A DNA stretch of 38,333 nucleotides from the NCBI GenBank assembly GCA_963757335.1, contig CAVWRJ010000014.1, positions 1-38,333 of the forward strand. The letters run 5' to 3'. Source of the stretch: DASQPA01 sp963757335. GTDB lineage: Bacteria; Acidobacteriota; Thermoanaerobaculia; Multivoradales; UBA5704. The notes beneath the pieces are model-generated. The model saw nothing but the letters and a program-made list of their open reading frames with translations. It did no database searches and was not told where the DNA came from. The position numbers and the translations under genes are program-made. Positions 9,010 to 18,036 of this stretch are shown one piece after another; within the stretch, counting starts at the first letter, position 1, and each line of letters starts with the position of its first letter.

Positions 9010-9105
9010 TCAACGTGTAGGGGCTGCGAGAACGCGCGTCGCGATCACCGCGCCGATGCCGGAGGACGCGCCGACGACGATCGCGCGGGTGAAGCGGAGG
9101 CTTGT
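9010..9105 (-). pseudogene. Remnant of a short-chain dehydrogenase (SDR) N-terminus
   Basis: On the minus strand this stretch reads FTRAIVVGASSGIGAVIA, the Rossmann first strand and GxxxGIG cofactor loop of SDR oxidoreductases. It then meets a TGA at 9012-9010. Only about 30 codons survive. An ATG with a lysine-rich start (MKKKFIGD) at 9134 lies just upstream but in another frame, so the fragment is both shifted and truncated. No catalytic YxxxK region is nearby. Confidence 0.55.
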
Positions 9106-9233
9106 TGTCGGTCTCCGATAAATTTCTTCTTCATGGCGGCGCTAGCATCGGTATGGCACTGCTGTAAACGGCCAGGGGCCCGCTCCGCAAGGCCCCGTCC
9201 AAGTCGAATCTGGCATCGCGAAGGCCCCTGTCC

Positions 9234-9294
9234 GTAGGGGCACCCCCTGTGGGTGCCCTGGGAGGGAGGGCGGCCAAGGGGGGCCGCCCCCTAC
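9234..9294. repeat. Palindromic intergenic element (REP-like)
   Basis: Closed by GTAGGGG at 9234 and CCCCCTAC at the right end. Inside are two further hairpins: GGGCACCC/GGGTGCCC with a five-base loop, and GGGCGGCC/GGCCGCCC. The nested layout resembles the GTAGGGG-type dispersed palindromes of many GC-rich bacteria. No coding potential; a second copy was not found in this window. Confidence 0.6.
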
Positions 9295-9331
9295 GCTCCA
9301 AGCCAAAGTTTCTCGACTTTGACGAGACCCT

Positions 9332-9422
9332 GGCCCGCTCCGTTTGAATCCTGCGGGCGGACTCCTTCGGGCGCTTCGCGCAGCCAGTCGCCGTCCTCGG
9401 ATTCCAACAGAGCCCGTACCCA
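9332..9422 (-). repeat. Dispersed ~90-bp intergenic repeat, copy 1
   Basis: Read on the minus strand, the core (9341-9404) matches the plus-strand element at 30520-30612 almost base for base, sharing GGCTGCGCGAAGCGCCCGAA and its surroundings. The ends are a degraded inverted repeat (GGTACGGGCTC against GAGCGGGCC), whereas copy 2 has perfect ends. It lies directly upstream of the sulfatase-like gene. Confidence 0.7.
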
Positions 9423-9449
9423 ACGGCCGAGGGCGGTAGTATTCGGCCC

Positions 9450-11936
9450 ATGACCCGCTCCCGCAAGCAGCCCGGCAGGAGAGCCGGAGCGCCGCCGGCT
9501 CCGGAAAGAGCGGCGAGGCCGGAGACCTCGACCTCCCCGCCGGTGCCGTCTCGGTCCTGGCGCCGGCCGGCCGCCCTCGCCCTCCTCGTCCTCGGGCTCG
9601 CCGCCGGTCTCCTCTTCGCCTGGCGGAGCCTCAGGAGCGGCCGGGACGGCGGCCTCGGCGCGCTGCCGGACGGCCTCACCCCCGGGCGCTTGAACCTCGT
9701 CCTCGTCACCCTGGACACCACCCGCGCCGACCGCATCGGCTGCTACGGCTCGCGCGACGTCTCGACCCCCAACCTCGACCGCCTCGCCGCCTCCGGGGTG
9801 CTCTTCGAGACCGCCATCTCCCCCACCCCGCTCACCCTCCCGGCGCACTGCTCGCTGATGACCGGCCTCTTCCCGGCGGCGCACGGGGTGCGCGACAACG
9901 GCGGCTTCAAGCTCGCCCCCGAGCGGGTCACCCTCGCCGAGGTGCTTAAATCCCACGGCTGGGCGACCGGCGGCTTCATCGCCGCCTATGTCCTAGACCA
10001 CCGCTGGGGGATCGCCCAGGGCTTCGACCGCTATTTCGACGACTTCGACCTCTCCAAGTTCAAAACCGTGAGCATGGGCGACATCCAGCGGCCGGGCAAC
10101 GAAGTGGTGGACAAGGCCCTGGAGTGGATCGGCACCCCCGCGGTGCGCGACCGGCCGTTCTTCGCCTGGGTCCACCTCTACGACCCGCACGCCCCCTACC
10201 AGCCGCCCGAGCCCTTCGCCAGCCGCTATGCCGACCACCCCTACAACGGCGAGATCGCCTGGACCGATTCGCTCGTCGGCCAGCTCCTCGCCGGCCTGGA
10301 CCGCCTGGGGGTCCGCGAGCGGACCGTCGTCGCCATCATCGGCGACCACGGCGAGAGCCTGGGCGAGCACGGCGAGACCGGCCACGGCTTCTTCCTCTAC
10401 GAGCCGACGACCCGGGTCCCCTTCCTCCTCGCCGGCCCCTATCCGGGCCTGCGAGGCAAGCGGGTGCGCCCGGTCGTCCGCCACGTCGACCTGATGCCCA
10501 CCCTTCTGGAGCTCCTGGGGGTGACCGACGGCCCGCCGGTCCAGGGGCGGAGCCTCGTCCCCCTGATCACCGGCAGGGCGCCGCGCTCGGCGCCCACCCC
10601 GGCCGCTCCGGGCGCTCCGGCACCGGGCTACAGCGAGGCGTTCTACGCCCGTTTCCACTACGGCTGGAGCGAGCTCCGCGCCGTGCGCACCGAGCGCTAC
10701 CACTTCATCGAGGCCCCCCGCGCCGAGCTCTACGACCTGGCCGCCGACCCGGGGGAGCTCCACAACCTGGCCGCCACCGAGCGCCGCACGGTCGCAGAGT
10801 TGCGCAAGAATCTGGGCGAGATCGAAGCGCAGACCGGCGCCCCCAAGGCCGCCCCGGTGCCGATCGAGGAGGACGAGCAGACGCTCCGCAAGCTCGCCGC
10901 CCTCGGCTATGTGGGAACGATGGCGAAGACCGCTGGCAAATCCTGGCGCGACCTCCCCGACCCCAAGGACCGGATCCGGGTCTACGACCTGATGGACCGC
11001 GCCCGCCAGGAGACGGTCGCGGGCCAGCACGACCAGTCGATCGCGACCCTGAACGAGATCCTGAAAGCAGACCCCGAGGTGATCGACGCCTGGTTCATGC
11101 TCGGCAACGCCTACACCCAGAAGCAGGAGTATGAGAAGGCGGCGGACTTCTTCAAGAAAACCCTCCTGAAGCGCCCCGACCACGACTACGCGATGATCGG
11201 TCTCGCCGACACCTTAGTGGCAAGGAACCGGATCGACGACGCCGTCCTCGGCTACCGGAGCTTCCTCGAACGCGATCCCGACAACCCCCAGATCACCTAC
11301 CGCCTGGCCCAGGTGCTCCTCGACGCCGGGAGAAACGCCGAAGCCGAGCGCTACTTCGAGAAAGCGCTCCAGATCGAGCCCAGGACCGCCCGTGCCGAGG
11401 TGGGCTTGGCCGTCCTCGCCTACCGCAAGAAGGATTACGCCGGGGCGAGGCAGGACCTGGCGCGGGCGCTCGCCATCGATCCCAAGGCGCGCTACGCCCG
11501 CTACAACCTCGCCCTGATCCTCGAAGCGGAGGGGAACCTCCAAGGGGCGGTCGACGCCTATCGCGCCGAGGTGGCGGACAACCCGACCTCCTACAAGGCC
11601 TGGTTCAACCTCGGCCGCCTCTTAGCCCGCGGCGGCGACCCCGCCGGAGCCGCCCAAGCGCTCGGCAGGACGGTCGAGGAGAACCCCGACTTCGGGGTCG
11701 GCCACCTCTTCTTCGCCCAGACCCTCCTAGATGCCGGCAACCTCGAAAAAGCCGCCACCGAGGCCCGCCGAGGCCTCGCCCTGGACCGCAACTCCGGCTT
11801 CGCCCCCCTCGGCCACTACGTCCTCGCCGATGTCCTCACCCGCCAGGGCCGGCGCGCCGAGGCGGAGGCGGAGGTGCGGCGCGGGAAGGAAGCCGAGGGG
11901 AAGGGCGGTGGGACCTCGCGTACAATCGGCCCATGA
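9450..11936 (+). CDS. Membrane-anchored sulfatase-family hydrolase fused to TPR repeats
   Basis: 828 residues. One TM helix (about 41-59) places the rest in the periplasm. Residues ~80-480 are an alkaline phosphatase/sulfatase-superfamily domain: LVTLDTTRADRIGCYG starts the fold and supplies metal ligands, and GDHGESLGEHGETGHG (about 297-312) gives the second metal set. Residues ~510-810 are about eight TPR repeats. The usual Cys/Ser-x-Pro-x-Arg that becomes formylglycine is instead T129-L-P-A-H, so Thr is the likely nucleophile and classic sulfatase chemistry is doubtful; phosphodiester, phosphoethanolamine or another ester is possible. Its stop overlaps the next ATG by four bases. The fusion type is common in acidobacteria; the substrate is unknown. 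Confidence 0.85.
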   Translation: MTRSRKQPGRRAGAPPAPERAARPETSTSPPVPSRSWRRPAALALLVLGLAAGLLFAWRSLRSGRDGGLGALPDGLTPGRLNLVLVTLDTTRADRIGCYGSRDVSTPNLDRLAASGVLFETAISPTPLTLPAHCSLMTGLFPAAHGVRDNGGFKLAPERVTLAEVLKSHGWATGGFIAAYVLDHRWGIAQGFDRYFDDFDLSKFKTVSMGDIQRPGNEVVDKALEWIGTPAVRDRPFFAWVHLYDPHAPYQPPEPFASRYADHPYNGEIAWTDSLVGQLLAGLDRLGVRERTVVAIIGDHGESLGEHGETGHGFFLYEPTTRVPFLLAGPYPGLRGKRVRPVVRHVDLMPTLLELLGVTDGPPVQGRSLVPLITGRAPRSAPTPAAPGAPAPGYSEAFYARFHYGWSELRAVRTERYHFIEAPRAELYDLAADPGELHNLAATERRTVAELRKNLGEIEAQTGAPKAAPVPIEEDEQTLRKLAALGYVGTMAKTAGKSWRDLPDPKDRIRVYDLMDRARQETVAGQHDQSIATLNEILKADPEVIDAWFMLGNAYTQKQEYEKAADFFKKTLLKRPDHDYAMIGLADTLVARNRIDDAVLGYRSFLERDPDNPQITYRLAQVLLDAGRNAEAERYFEKALQIEPRTARAEVGLAVLAYRKKDYAGARQDLARALAIDPKARYARYNLALILEAEGNLQGAVDAYRAEVADNPTSYKAWFNLGRLLARGGDPAGAAQALGRTVEENPDFGVGHLFFAQTLLDAGNLEKAATEARRGLALDRNSGFAPLGHYVLADVLTRQGRRAEAEAEVRRGKEAEGKGGGTSRTIGP

Positions 11937-12445
11937 CCCTACAGACCCCCTTTCTCCCCCAGATCCTAGCAACCGACTCCGGGGTCGATCCGGGGTACCG
12001 GCACGACCCGAAGCGCGTCACGCCGGGCGAACCGCTCGAGCTGCCGGGGACGGTGCTCAAGTGGTACGGGCTCCATGCCGACGACCGGCCGGTGCCCGCG
12101 GAGGTGATGCGGCTGGCCCGCGCCAGGCTCGCCGCCACCCCGCTCGAAGCCAAGGGGCTGGGCTTCGTGATCCTCCATCGCTGCGGGAACGACTTCTACT
12201 TTCTCATCGTCTGCACCTGGCGCAACTCGAACGAGATGTGGCAGACCGTCTTCTACAAGAACGGCGACGCCATGGCCGACTTCGAGCTCTTCCCGCGGGA
12301 CGGCGCCCACAAGCCGACGCTCTGCGTCTGGGAGCTGGTTCCGGTCTGGCACGAGCAGCAGGCCTGGGTGCGCTTCCTCACCTCCTCGCGCGACGAGGCG
12401 GCCGGCGAGGCGTGGCGGCAGGATCGCTTCGCCGGCCCGGCGTAA
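11933..12445 (+). CDS. Conserved-looking hypothetical protein coupled to the sulfatase-TPR gene
   Basis: 170 residues, no signal peptide or TM segment. It reads as a compact alpha/beta domain with aromatic-rich strands (LGFVILHRCGNDFYFLIVCTW, then WQTVFYKN and CVWELVPVWHE). The ATG overlaps the TGA of the sulfatase-TPR gene (ATGA), so the two are translationally coupled. Its last codons and 3' flank (12416-12471) occur again at 18037-18091, on the far side of the duplicated secreted-protein genes. I do not recognise the family. Confidence 0.7.
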   Translation: MTLQTPFLPQILATDSGVDPGYRHDPKRVTPGEPLELPGTVLKWYGLHADDRPVPAEVMRLARARLAATPLEAKGLGFVILHRCGNDFYFLIVCTWRNSNEMWQTVFYKNGDAMADFELFPRDGAHKPTLCVWELVPVWHEQQAWVRFLTSSRDEAAGEAWRQDRFAGPA

Positions 12446-12471
12446 GCCGAGTCCCCCGGGGACAGGCCCCG
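12416..12471 (+). repeat. Direct repeat R1 (3' end of 170-aa gene plus flank)
   Basis: About 55 bp including GGCAGGATCGCTTCGCCGGC and the following GAGTCCCCCGGG, nearly identical to 18037-18091 with three or four differences. The two copies bracket the tandem pair of secreted-protein genes. Confidence 0.8.
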
Positions 12472-12500
12472 ACAAAGATGACGGCAGCCGGAGGTGACCG

Positions 12501-12593
12501 ATGAGCGGAGAGCAGGAGACGAAGGGGCCGGATCTCAAGGCCGGGATCGGCGCGGCGGAGCTGCCCGAGGACGGGCGGGTGGCGGGCCAGGTG
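12501..12593 (+). pseudogene. 5' fragment of a Rieske/FAD oxidoreductase-like gene, copy 1
   Basis: The ATG at 12501 has a good ribosome site (GGAGG) and starts a peptide with GPDLKAGIGAAELPEDG and VAGQV. This resembles the N-terminus of Rieske-domain FAD oxidoreductases, just before the strand leading into the iron-sulfur ligands. All ligand motifs are absent: the sequence switches to the leader of the secreted protein. The frame stays open into that protein, so it might be expressed as a 45-residue N-terminal extension. Family assignment is from memory of typical sequences. Confidence 0.5.
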
Positions 12594-12635
12594 GCGATCC
12601 ACAAAGCAGCAACCCTTTTCAGAATGGGGTACCCC

Positions 12636-15149
12636 ATGAAAAAGCTCGCTCTGCTCGCGTCGGTCCTGGTCGTCTGTGGAGCTGGTCTTTCGAGCGCCCA
12701 GGCGGCGGCTCCGTCAGGCTCGCTGATCGTGAACGGGAGCTTCGAAGATCCCGTCATCGCCGGACCCTTCCAGCTCTTCAGCTCGATTCCAGGGTGGCAG
12801 CCCACGAACTCGTGCGGCCCCGGCATCGAAATCGACCGCAGCGCCTTCGGCGCCGCCGCCGAGGGCGACCAGTCCATCGAGCTCAACACGACCTGCGTGA
12901 ACGGCGTGAGCCAGGCGGTTGCGACGACGCCCGGCGCCTCGTACTCGCTGGCCTTCGCCTTCGCGGCCCGACCGGGCACCACCGCGGCGCAGAACCGGAT
13001 GGACGTCCGCTTCGACGGCTCGGTCGTCGACCAGCTCGGCCCGCAGGCGCCCGGTGCGGCGCTCGATTGGTCCCTCCACCAATACGAGGTCACCGCCACC
13101 GGCTCGTCGGCCACCCTCAGCTTCCAGGGGTCGGACTTAACCGCCACCGATGGCGTGGGCACCGAGCTCGACTTCGTGTCGCTGGTCCCCCTGGTGCTCC
13201 GGGCGGGTCCGTTTACGGAAATCCCCGAGCCGCTCTCTCCGTTCGACGTCGTCTGTCCCAGTCCGAGCGTGTGCATCGTCCTGGGTTTCAATCCGGCCTC
13301 CAACGCCACGTTGACCGTCCTCACCGACGGCATCCCTGGTCCCACGCAGGTCATTCCAGATGTCGATCTCAAGAGCCTGGCCTGCGTCAGCCCCACCTCG
13401 TGCTTCGCGGTCGGGAGTAGAAGGAGCACCTTCGAGGGCATCCTCCTGCCCCTCACCAACGGCGTGGTGGGCCCGCTGCAGGCCGTGCCCGGGACGAGAA
13501 TCCTCTACGGCGTCGCCTGCGGCAGCGCGACGTCGTGTGTCGCGGTCGGCCTCGACTTCGCCGGCAGCTTCCCACCGGGCACCGCCGTCGTCGTACCGAT
13601 CACCGACGGCATCGCGGGTCCGCCTCAGCACCTGCCCGACGCCATGGTGCTCCGGTACGTGACGTGCCCCAGCGCGACGTCGTGTTTCGCGCTCGGGAGG
13701 ACCAACGACGTCCAGGGTGTCCTCGTGCCCATCACCCACGGCGTCGCGGGTCCAACCCAGGTCGTCGCCGGGACGGACTACTTAAACGCCATCGCCTGCC
13801 CAAGCCCCAGCACGTGCGTGGTCGCCGGCGGGCTCAACTTCGCGACCGGGGGCTTCGTCGTCACCGTCACCGGCGGCACGGCGGGGCCGGCCCAGCGCAT
13901 TGCCCCCAACCTGTCCCTCGATTCCATCGCCTGCACCGACACCTCCCATTGCGTCGCGGTCGGCTACGGCAGCGACGGCTCCGGCGGCGTCGTGGCCGTC
14001 GTCGATGGCGTGGCGGGCCCGTACCAGGCGGTGCCAGGCGTCGGCTTCTTGGGAGGCGTCGCCTGCTCCACCTCGTGCGTGGCGGTGGGTTCCGACAGCA
14101 GCTTCAACTTCGACGCGATCGTGCCGATCTCCGGAGGCGTCCCCGGCTCGGCCCAGTACACGGGCGGAGCGAGTGTCCTGTGGCAGCTCGCGTGCGGCGC
14201 CGGGGGCTGCCTGGCGGTGGGAGACGGCTCTCCGGGCTTGAAGGGCGGATTCCTCGCCATCCGGCCCGCGGCCACCCCGGCGCTCTCCACCCTGGCGTCG
14301 CCGTCGGTCCCGGCGGGCGGCCTGATCTCCGACTCGGCGACCCTCACGGGAGGCTACGCGCCGACGGGCAGCGTGACCTTTACCCTCTACGGCCCGGGGG
14401 ACGCTACCTGCTCGAACGCCCTCTCGAGCACCACGGTGCCGGTGGGCGCTTCTGGGGTGAGCAACTCGGGCCAGGTCAAGGTGGGGGCCGCCGGGACCTA
14501 CAACTGGGTGGCAACCTACAGCGGAGACCTCGATAACCTCCCGGTCCGCTCGGCGTGCGGCAGCGAGCCGGTGGTGATCACGGCCCAGACGCTCACCGGG
14601 CGCGCCTATGGCCTGAAGGCGAACGTGAGCCTGCTCGGCTTGCCGCTGCTCAACCAGCCGCCGACGCCCGACACCGGGGAGATCGCGACGACCCTGGACT
14701 CGAGCACGTCGGTGCTCTGTGTGGCGACGCTCTCGGGTCCGCTGCTGCAAGCTCACGCTCTCTGCGCGTCGGTGACCACGACGGCGTTCCCGGCGGCCTC
14801 CACGGCGGTGGCCTCGGTGGCGGATCTCTCGCTCTCGGTTGCCACCCTTCCCCAGGTGACGGTCGGGGCGGTGCATTCGACCTCGACCACGCGCTGCGAC
14901 GGGTCCACGGGGGCGGCGACGATCGCCTACTTGAAGATCGGCTCGACGGTCGTGATCGCCACTCCGACGCTCGTGGCTCCCAATACGCACGTGACCGTGG
15001 GCGCGGTCTCGCTGGTGCTCAACGAGCAGGTCCCAGACCCCACCGGCCTCACGGTCAACGGGATCCACCTGAGCGTGAACGGCGGTGGCCTGGCCCAGAC
15101 GAACCTCGTCGCGGCCTCGGCCCGGAGCGGCATCGGCAACTGCCCCTGA
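12636..15149 (+). CDS. Secreted multidomain repeat protein, paralogue 1
   Basis: 837 residues from the ATG at 12636, which opens a clean signal peptide (MKKLALLASVLVVCGAG, cleavage after SSAQA). An in-frame ATG at 12501 has the better ribosome site but puts 45 odd residues ahead of the signal peptide. Domains: a choice-of-anchor/DUF642-like beta domain (NGSFEDPV, IPGWQ; about 25-185); seven to eight repeats of ~45 residues with paired Cys (ACPSxTSCVAVG, then VPITNGVAGP; about 190-545), probably propeller-like; a bacterial Ig-like domain (about 560-660); and a C-terminal domain resembling choice-of-anchor P. Probably exported to the surface or outside. The last ~880 bp are nearly identical to paralogue 2. 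Confidence 0.8.
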   Translation: MKKLALLASVLVVCGAGLSSAQAAAPSGSLIVNGSFEDPVIAGPFQLFSSIPGWQPTNSCGPGIEIDRSAFGAAAEGDQSIELNTTCVNGVSQAVATTPGASYSLAFAFAARPGTTAAQNRMDVRFDGSVVDQLGPQAPGAALDWSLHQYEVTATGSSATLSFQGSDLTATDGVGTELDFVSLVPLVLRAGPFTEIPEPLSPFDVVCPSPSVCIVLGFNPASNATLTVLTDGIPGPTQVIPDVDLKSLACVSPTSCFAVGSRRSTFEGILLPLTNGVVGPLQAVPGTRILYGVACGSATSCVAVGLDFAGSFPPGTAVVVPITDGIAGPPQHLPDAMVLRYVTCPSATSCFALGRTNDVQGVLVPITHGVAGPTQVVAGTDYLNAIACPSPSTCVVAGGLNFATGGFVVTVTGGTAGPAQRIAPNLSLDSIACTDTSHCVAVGYGSDGSGGVVAVVDGVAGPYQAVPGVGFLGGVACSTSCVAVGSDSSFNFDAIVPISGGVPGSAQYTGGASVLWQLACGAGGCLAVGDGSPGLKGGFLAIRPAATPALSTLASPSVPAGGLISDSATLTGGYAPTGSVTFTLYGPGDATCSNALSSTTVPVGASGVSNSGQVKVGAAGTYNWVATYSGDLDNLPVRSACGSEPVVITAQTLTGRAYGLKANVSLLGLPLLNQPPTPDTGEIATTLDSSTSVLCVATLSGPLLQAHALCASVTTTAFPAASTAVASVADLSLSVATLPQVTVGAVHSTSTTRCDGSTGAATIAYLKIGSTVVIATPTLVAPNTHVTVGAVSLVLNEQVPDPTGLTVNGIHLSVNGGGLAQTNLVAASARSGIGNCP

Positions 15150-15197
15150 CGGGCGAGCGGGGATGGCGACAAAGATGACGAACGCGGGAGGAGACCC

Positions 15198-15290
15198 ATG
15201 AGCGGAGAGCAGGAGACCAAGGGGCCGGACTTGAAAGCCGGGATCGGCGCGGCGGAGCTGCCCGAGGGCGGCCAGGTGGCAGGCCAGGTG
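15198..15290 (+). pseudogene. 5' fragment of a Rieske/FAD oxidoreductase-like gene, copy 2
   Basis: Second copy of the fragment at 12501, with the same leader (GACAAAGATGACG, then GGGAGGAGACCC before the ATG). It has GGQVAGQVDSEAVPAEV, slightly longer than copy 1, so it keeps a bit more of the ancestral strand (compare QVDGEAV in intact homologues). It again joins the secreted-protein leader in frame. Confidence 0.5.
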
Positions 15291-15371
15291 GACAGCGAGG
15301 CGGTGCCCGCGGAGGTGGCGGGCCAGGTGGCGATCCACAAAGCAGCAACCATTTTCAGAATGGGGTACCCC

Positions 15372-17894
15372 ATGAAAAAGCTCGCTCTGCTCGCGTCGGT
15401 CCTGGTCGTCTGTGGAGCCGGTCTTTCGAGCGCCCAGGCGGCGACTCCGTCAGGCTCGCTGCTCGTGAACGGGAGCTTCGAAGATCCCGTCATCGCCGGG
15501 CCCTTCCAGCTCTTCAGCTCGATTCCAGGGTGGCAGCCCACGAACTCGTGCGGCCCAGGCATCGAGATCGACCGCAGCGCCTTCGGCGCCGCCGCCGAGG
15601 GCAATCAGTCCATCGAGCTCAACACGACGTGTGTGAACGGGGTGAGCCAGGTGGTGGCGACGACGCCCGGCGCCTCGTACTCGCTGGCCTTCGCCTTCGC
15701 GGCCCGGCCGGGCACCACCGCGGCGCAGAACCAGATGGAGATCCGCTTCGACGGCCGGGTCGTCGACAACCTCGGCCCGCAGGCGCCCGGTGCGGGGCTC
15801 GCGTGGTCCCTCCACCAATACGAGGTCACCGCCACCGGCTCGTCGGCCACCCTCAGCTTCCAGGGGTCGGACTTAACCGCCGCCGATGGCGCGGGCACCG
15901 AGCTCGACTTCGTGTCGCTGGTCCCCCTGGTGCTCCGGACGGGTCCCTTTACGGACATCCCCGAGTCGCTCTCTCTGTTCGAGGTGGCCTGTCCCAGTCC
16001 GAGCGTGTGCCTCGGCATGGGTTTCGATCCGACCTTCTCCAACACCACCTTGACCGTCATCACCAATGGCATCCCCGGTCCCACGCAGCTCATCCCGAAT
16101 TTCGATCTGACGCGCCTGACCTGCGTCAGCCCCACCGCGTGTTTCGCGATCGGGACGAACGACGTGGAGGGCCTCCTCCAGCCCATCACCAACGGCGTGG
16201 CGGGCCCGCTGCAGGCCGTGCCCGGGACGACAGTCCTCTACGACATCGTCTGCAGCAGCGCGACATCGTGCGTCGCGGTCGGCACCGACTTCGCCGACAG
16301 CGTCCCACCGGGCACCGCCGTCGTCGTACCGATCGCCAACGGCATCGCCGGTCCGCCTCAGCCCGTGCCCGGCGCCGCGCTGCTCCGGCACCTGTCGTGC
16401 CCCAGCGCGACCTCGTGTTTCGCGATCGGGACGACCAACGACATCAAGGGCGTCCTCGTGCCCATCACCAACGGCGTCGCAGGTCCAGCTCAGGTCGTCG
16501 CCGGGGCGGACTACTTAAACGCCATTGCCTGCCCGAGCCCCAGCACGTGCGTGATCGCCGGCGGGAGCTCGTTCGCCGGGAGCCACTCGGTCGGGGGCTT
16601 CGTCGTCGCCGTCACCGACGGCACGGCGGGGCCGGTCCAGCTCATTTCCCCCAACGTGGAGTTCTTTTCTATCGCCTGCACCGACGCCTCCCACTGCGTG
16701 GCTGTCGGCGACGGCAACGACGGCTCCGGCGGCATCGTGGCCATCGACGATGGCGTGGCGGGCCCGTACCAGGCGGTGCCAGGCACGGGTCTCCTCGTGA
16801 GCGTCGCTTGCTCCACCTCGTGCGTGGCGGTGGGTTCCGACAGCAGCTTCAACTTCGACGCGATCGTTCCGATCTCCGGAGGTGTCCCCGGCTCGGCTCA
16901 GTACGCGGGCGGAGCGAGTGGCCTGTGGGAAATCGCGTGCGGCGCGGGGGGCTGCATGGCGGTCGGAGACGACTTCCCGGGCTCGAAGGGCGGATTCCTC
17001 GCCATCCGGCCCGCGGCCACCCCGGCGCTCTCCACCCTGGCGTCGCCGTCGGTCCCCGCCGGCGGCCTGATCTCCGACTCGGCGACCCTCGCGGGAGGTT
17101 ATGCGCCGACGGGCAGCGTGACCTTTACCCTCTACGGCCCGGGGGACGCTACGTGCTCGAACGCCCTCTCGAGCACCACGGTGCCGGTGGGCGCTTCTGG
17201 GGTGAGCAACTCGGGCAAGGTCAAGGTGGGGGCCGCCGGGACCTACAACTGGGTGGCAACCTACAGCGGAGACCTCAATAACCTCCCGGTCCGCTCGGCG
17301 TGCGGCAGCGAGCCGGTGGTGATCACGCCCCAGACGCTCACCGGGCGCGCCTATGGCCTGAAGGCGAACGTGAGCCTGCTCGGCTTGCCGCTGCTCAACC
17401 AGCCGCCGACGCCGGACACCGGGGAGATCGTGACGACCCTGGACTCGAGCACGTCGGTGCCCTGTGTGGCGACGCTCTCGGGTCCGCTGCTGCAAGCTCA
17501 CGCTCTCTGCGCGTCGGTGACCACGACGGCGTTCCCGGCGGCCTCCACGGCGGTGGCCTCGGTGGCGGATCTCTCGCTCTCGGTTGCCACCCTTCCCACC
17601 ATCACGGTCGGGGCGGTGCATTCGACCTCGACCACGCGCTGCGACGGGTCCACCGGGGCGGCGACGATCGCCTACTTGAAGATCGGCTCGACGGTCGTGA
17701 TCGCCACACCGACGCTTGTGGCTCCCAATACGCACGTGACCGTGGGCGCGGTCTCGCTGGTGCTCAACGAGCAGGTCCCAGACCCCACCGGCCTCACGGT
17801 CAACGGGATTCACCTGAGCGTGAACGGCGGTGGCCTGGCCCAGACGAACCTCGTCGCGGCCTCGGCCCGGAGCGGCATCAGCAACTGCCCCTGA
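15372..17894 (+). CDS. Secreted multidomain repeat protein, paralogue 2
   Basis: 840 residues from the ATG at 15372 (signal peptide MKKLALLASVLVVCGAG). Same domain order as paralogue 1: DUF642/choice-of-anchor-like domain, Cys-paired ~45-residue repeats, Ig-like domain, choice-of-anchor P-like C-terminus. The 5' leader, signal peptide, first domain and last ~880 bp are almost identical to paralogue 1. The repeat section carries most substitutions and small indels, for example an added SHSVGG stretch near 16590. An upstream in-frame ATG at 15198 would add 58 residues. The pattern indicates tandem duplication followed by divergence of the repeats or gene conversion at both ends. Confidence 0.8.
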   Translation: MKKLALLASVLVVCGAGLSSAQAATPSGSLLVNGSFEDPVIAGPFQLFSSIPGWQPTNSCGPGIEIDRSAFGAAAEGNQSIELNTTCVNGVSQVVATTPGASYSLAFAFAARPGTTAAQNQMEIRFDGRVVDNLGPQAPGAGLAWSLHQYEVTATGSSATLSFQGSDLTAADGAGTELDFVSLVPLVLRTGPFTDIPESLSLFEVACPSPSVCLGMGFDPTFSNTTLTVITNGIPGPTQLIPNFDLTRLTCVSPTACFAIGTNDVEGLLQPITNGVAGPLQAVPGTTVLYDIVCSSATSCVAVGTDFADSVPPGTAVVVPIANGIAGPPQPVPGAALLRHLSCPSATSCFAIGTTNDIKGVLVPITNGVAGPAQVVAGADYLNAIACPSPSTCVIAGGSSFAGSHSVGGFVVAVTDGTAGPVQLISPNVEFFSIACTDASHCVAVGDGNDGSGGIVAIDDGVAGPYQAVPGTGLLVSVACSTSCVAVGSDSSFNFDAIVPISGGVPGSAQYAGGASGLWEIACGAGGCMAVGDDFPGSKGGFLAIRPAATPALSTLASPSVPAGGLISDSATLAGGYAPTGSVTFTLYGPGDATCSNALSSTTVPVGASGVSNSGKVKVGAAGTYNWVATYSGDLNNLPVRSACGSEPVVITPQTLTGRAYGLKANVSLLGLPLLNQPPTPDTGEIVTTLDSSTSVPCVATLSGPLLQAHALCASVTTTAFPAASTAVASVADLSLSVATLPTITVGAVHSTSTTRCDGSTGAATIAYLKIGSTVVIATPTLVAPNTHVTVGAVSLVLNEQVPDPTGLTVNGIHLSVNGGGLAQTNLVAASARSGISNCP

Positions 17895-17942
17895 CGGGCG
17901 AGCGGGGATGGCGACAAAGATGACGAAAGCGGGAGGAGACCT

Positions 17943-18036
17943 ATGAGCGGAGAGCAGGAGACCAAGGGCCGGACTTGAAAGCCGGGATCGGCGCGGCGGA
18001 GCTGCCCGAGGGCGGGCAGGTGGCAGGCCAGGTGGA
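17943..18036 (+). pseudogene. 5' fragment of a Rieske/FAD oxidoreductase-like gene, copy 3
   Basis: Third copy of the leader-plus-fragment, with ribosome site and ATG at 17943. One G is missing (AAGGGCC against AAGGGGCC in copy 2), so it terminates after about ten codons. It continues to GGCCAGGTGGAC and then fuses to direct repeat R2. No secreted-protein gene follows. Confidence 0.55.

Noticed and set aside
13782..17813. Very long minus-strand open frames under the secreted-protein genes
   Set aside because: Arg/Gly/His-rich shadows of the GC-rich sense genes; no ribosome sites or recognisable domains.
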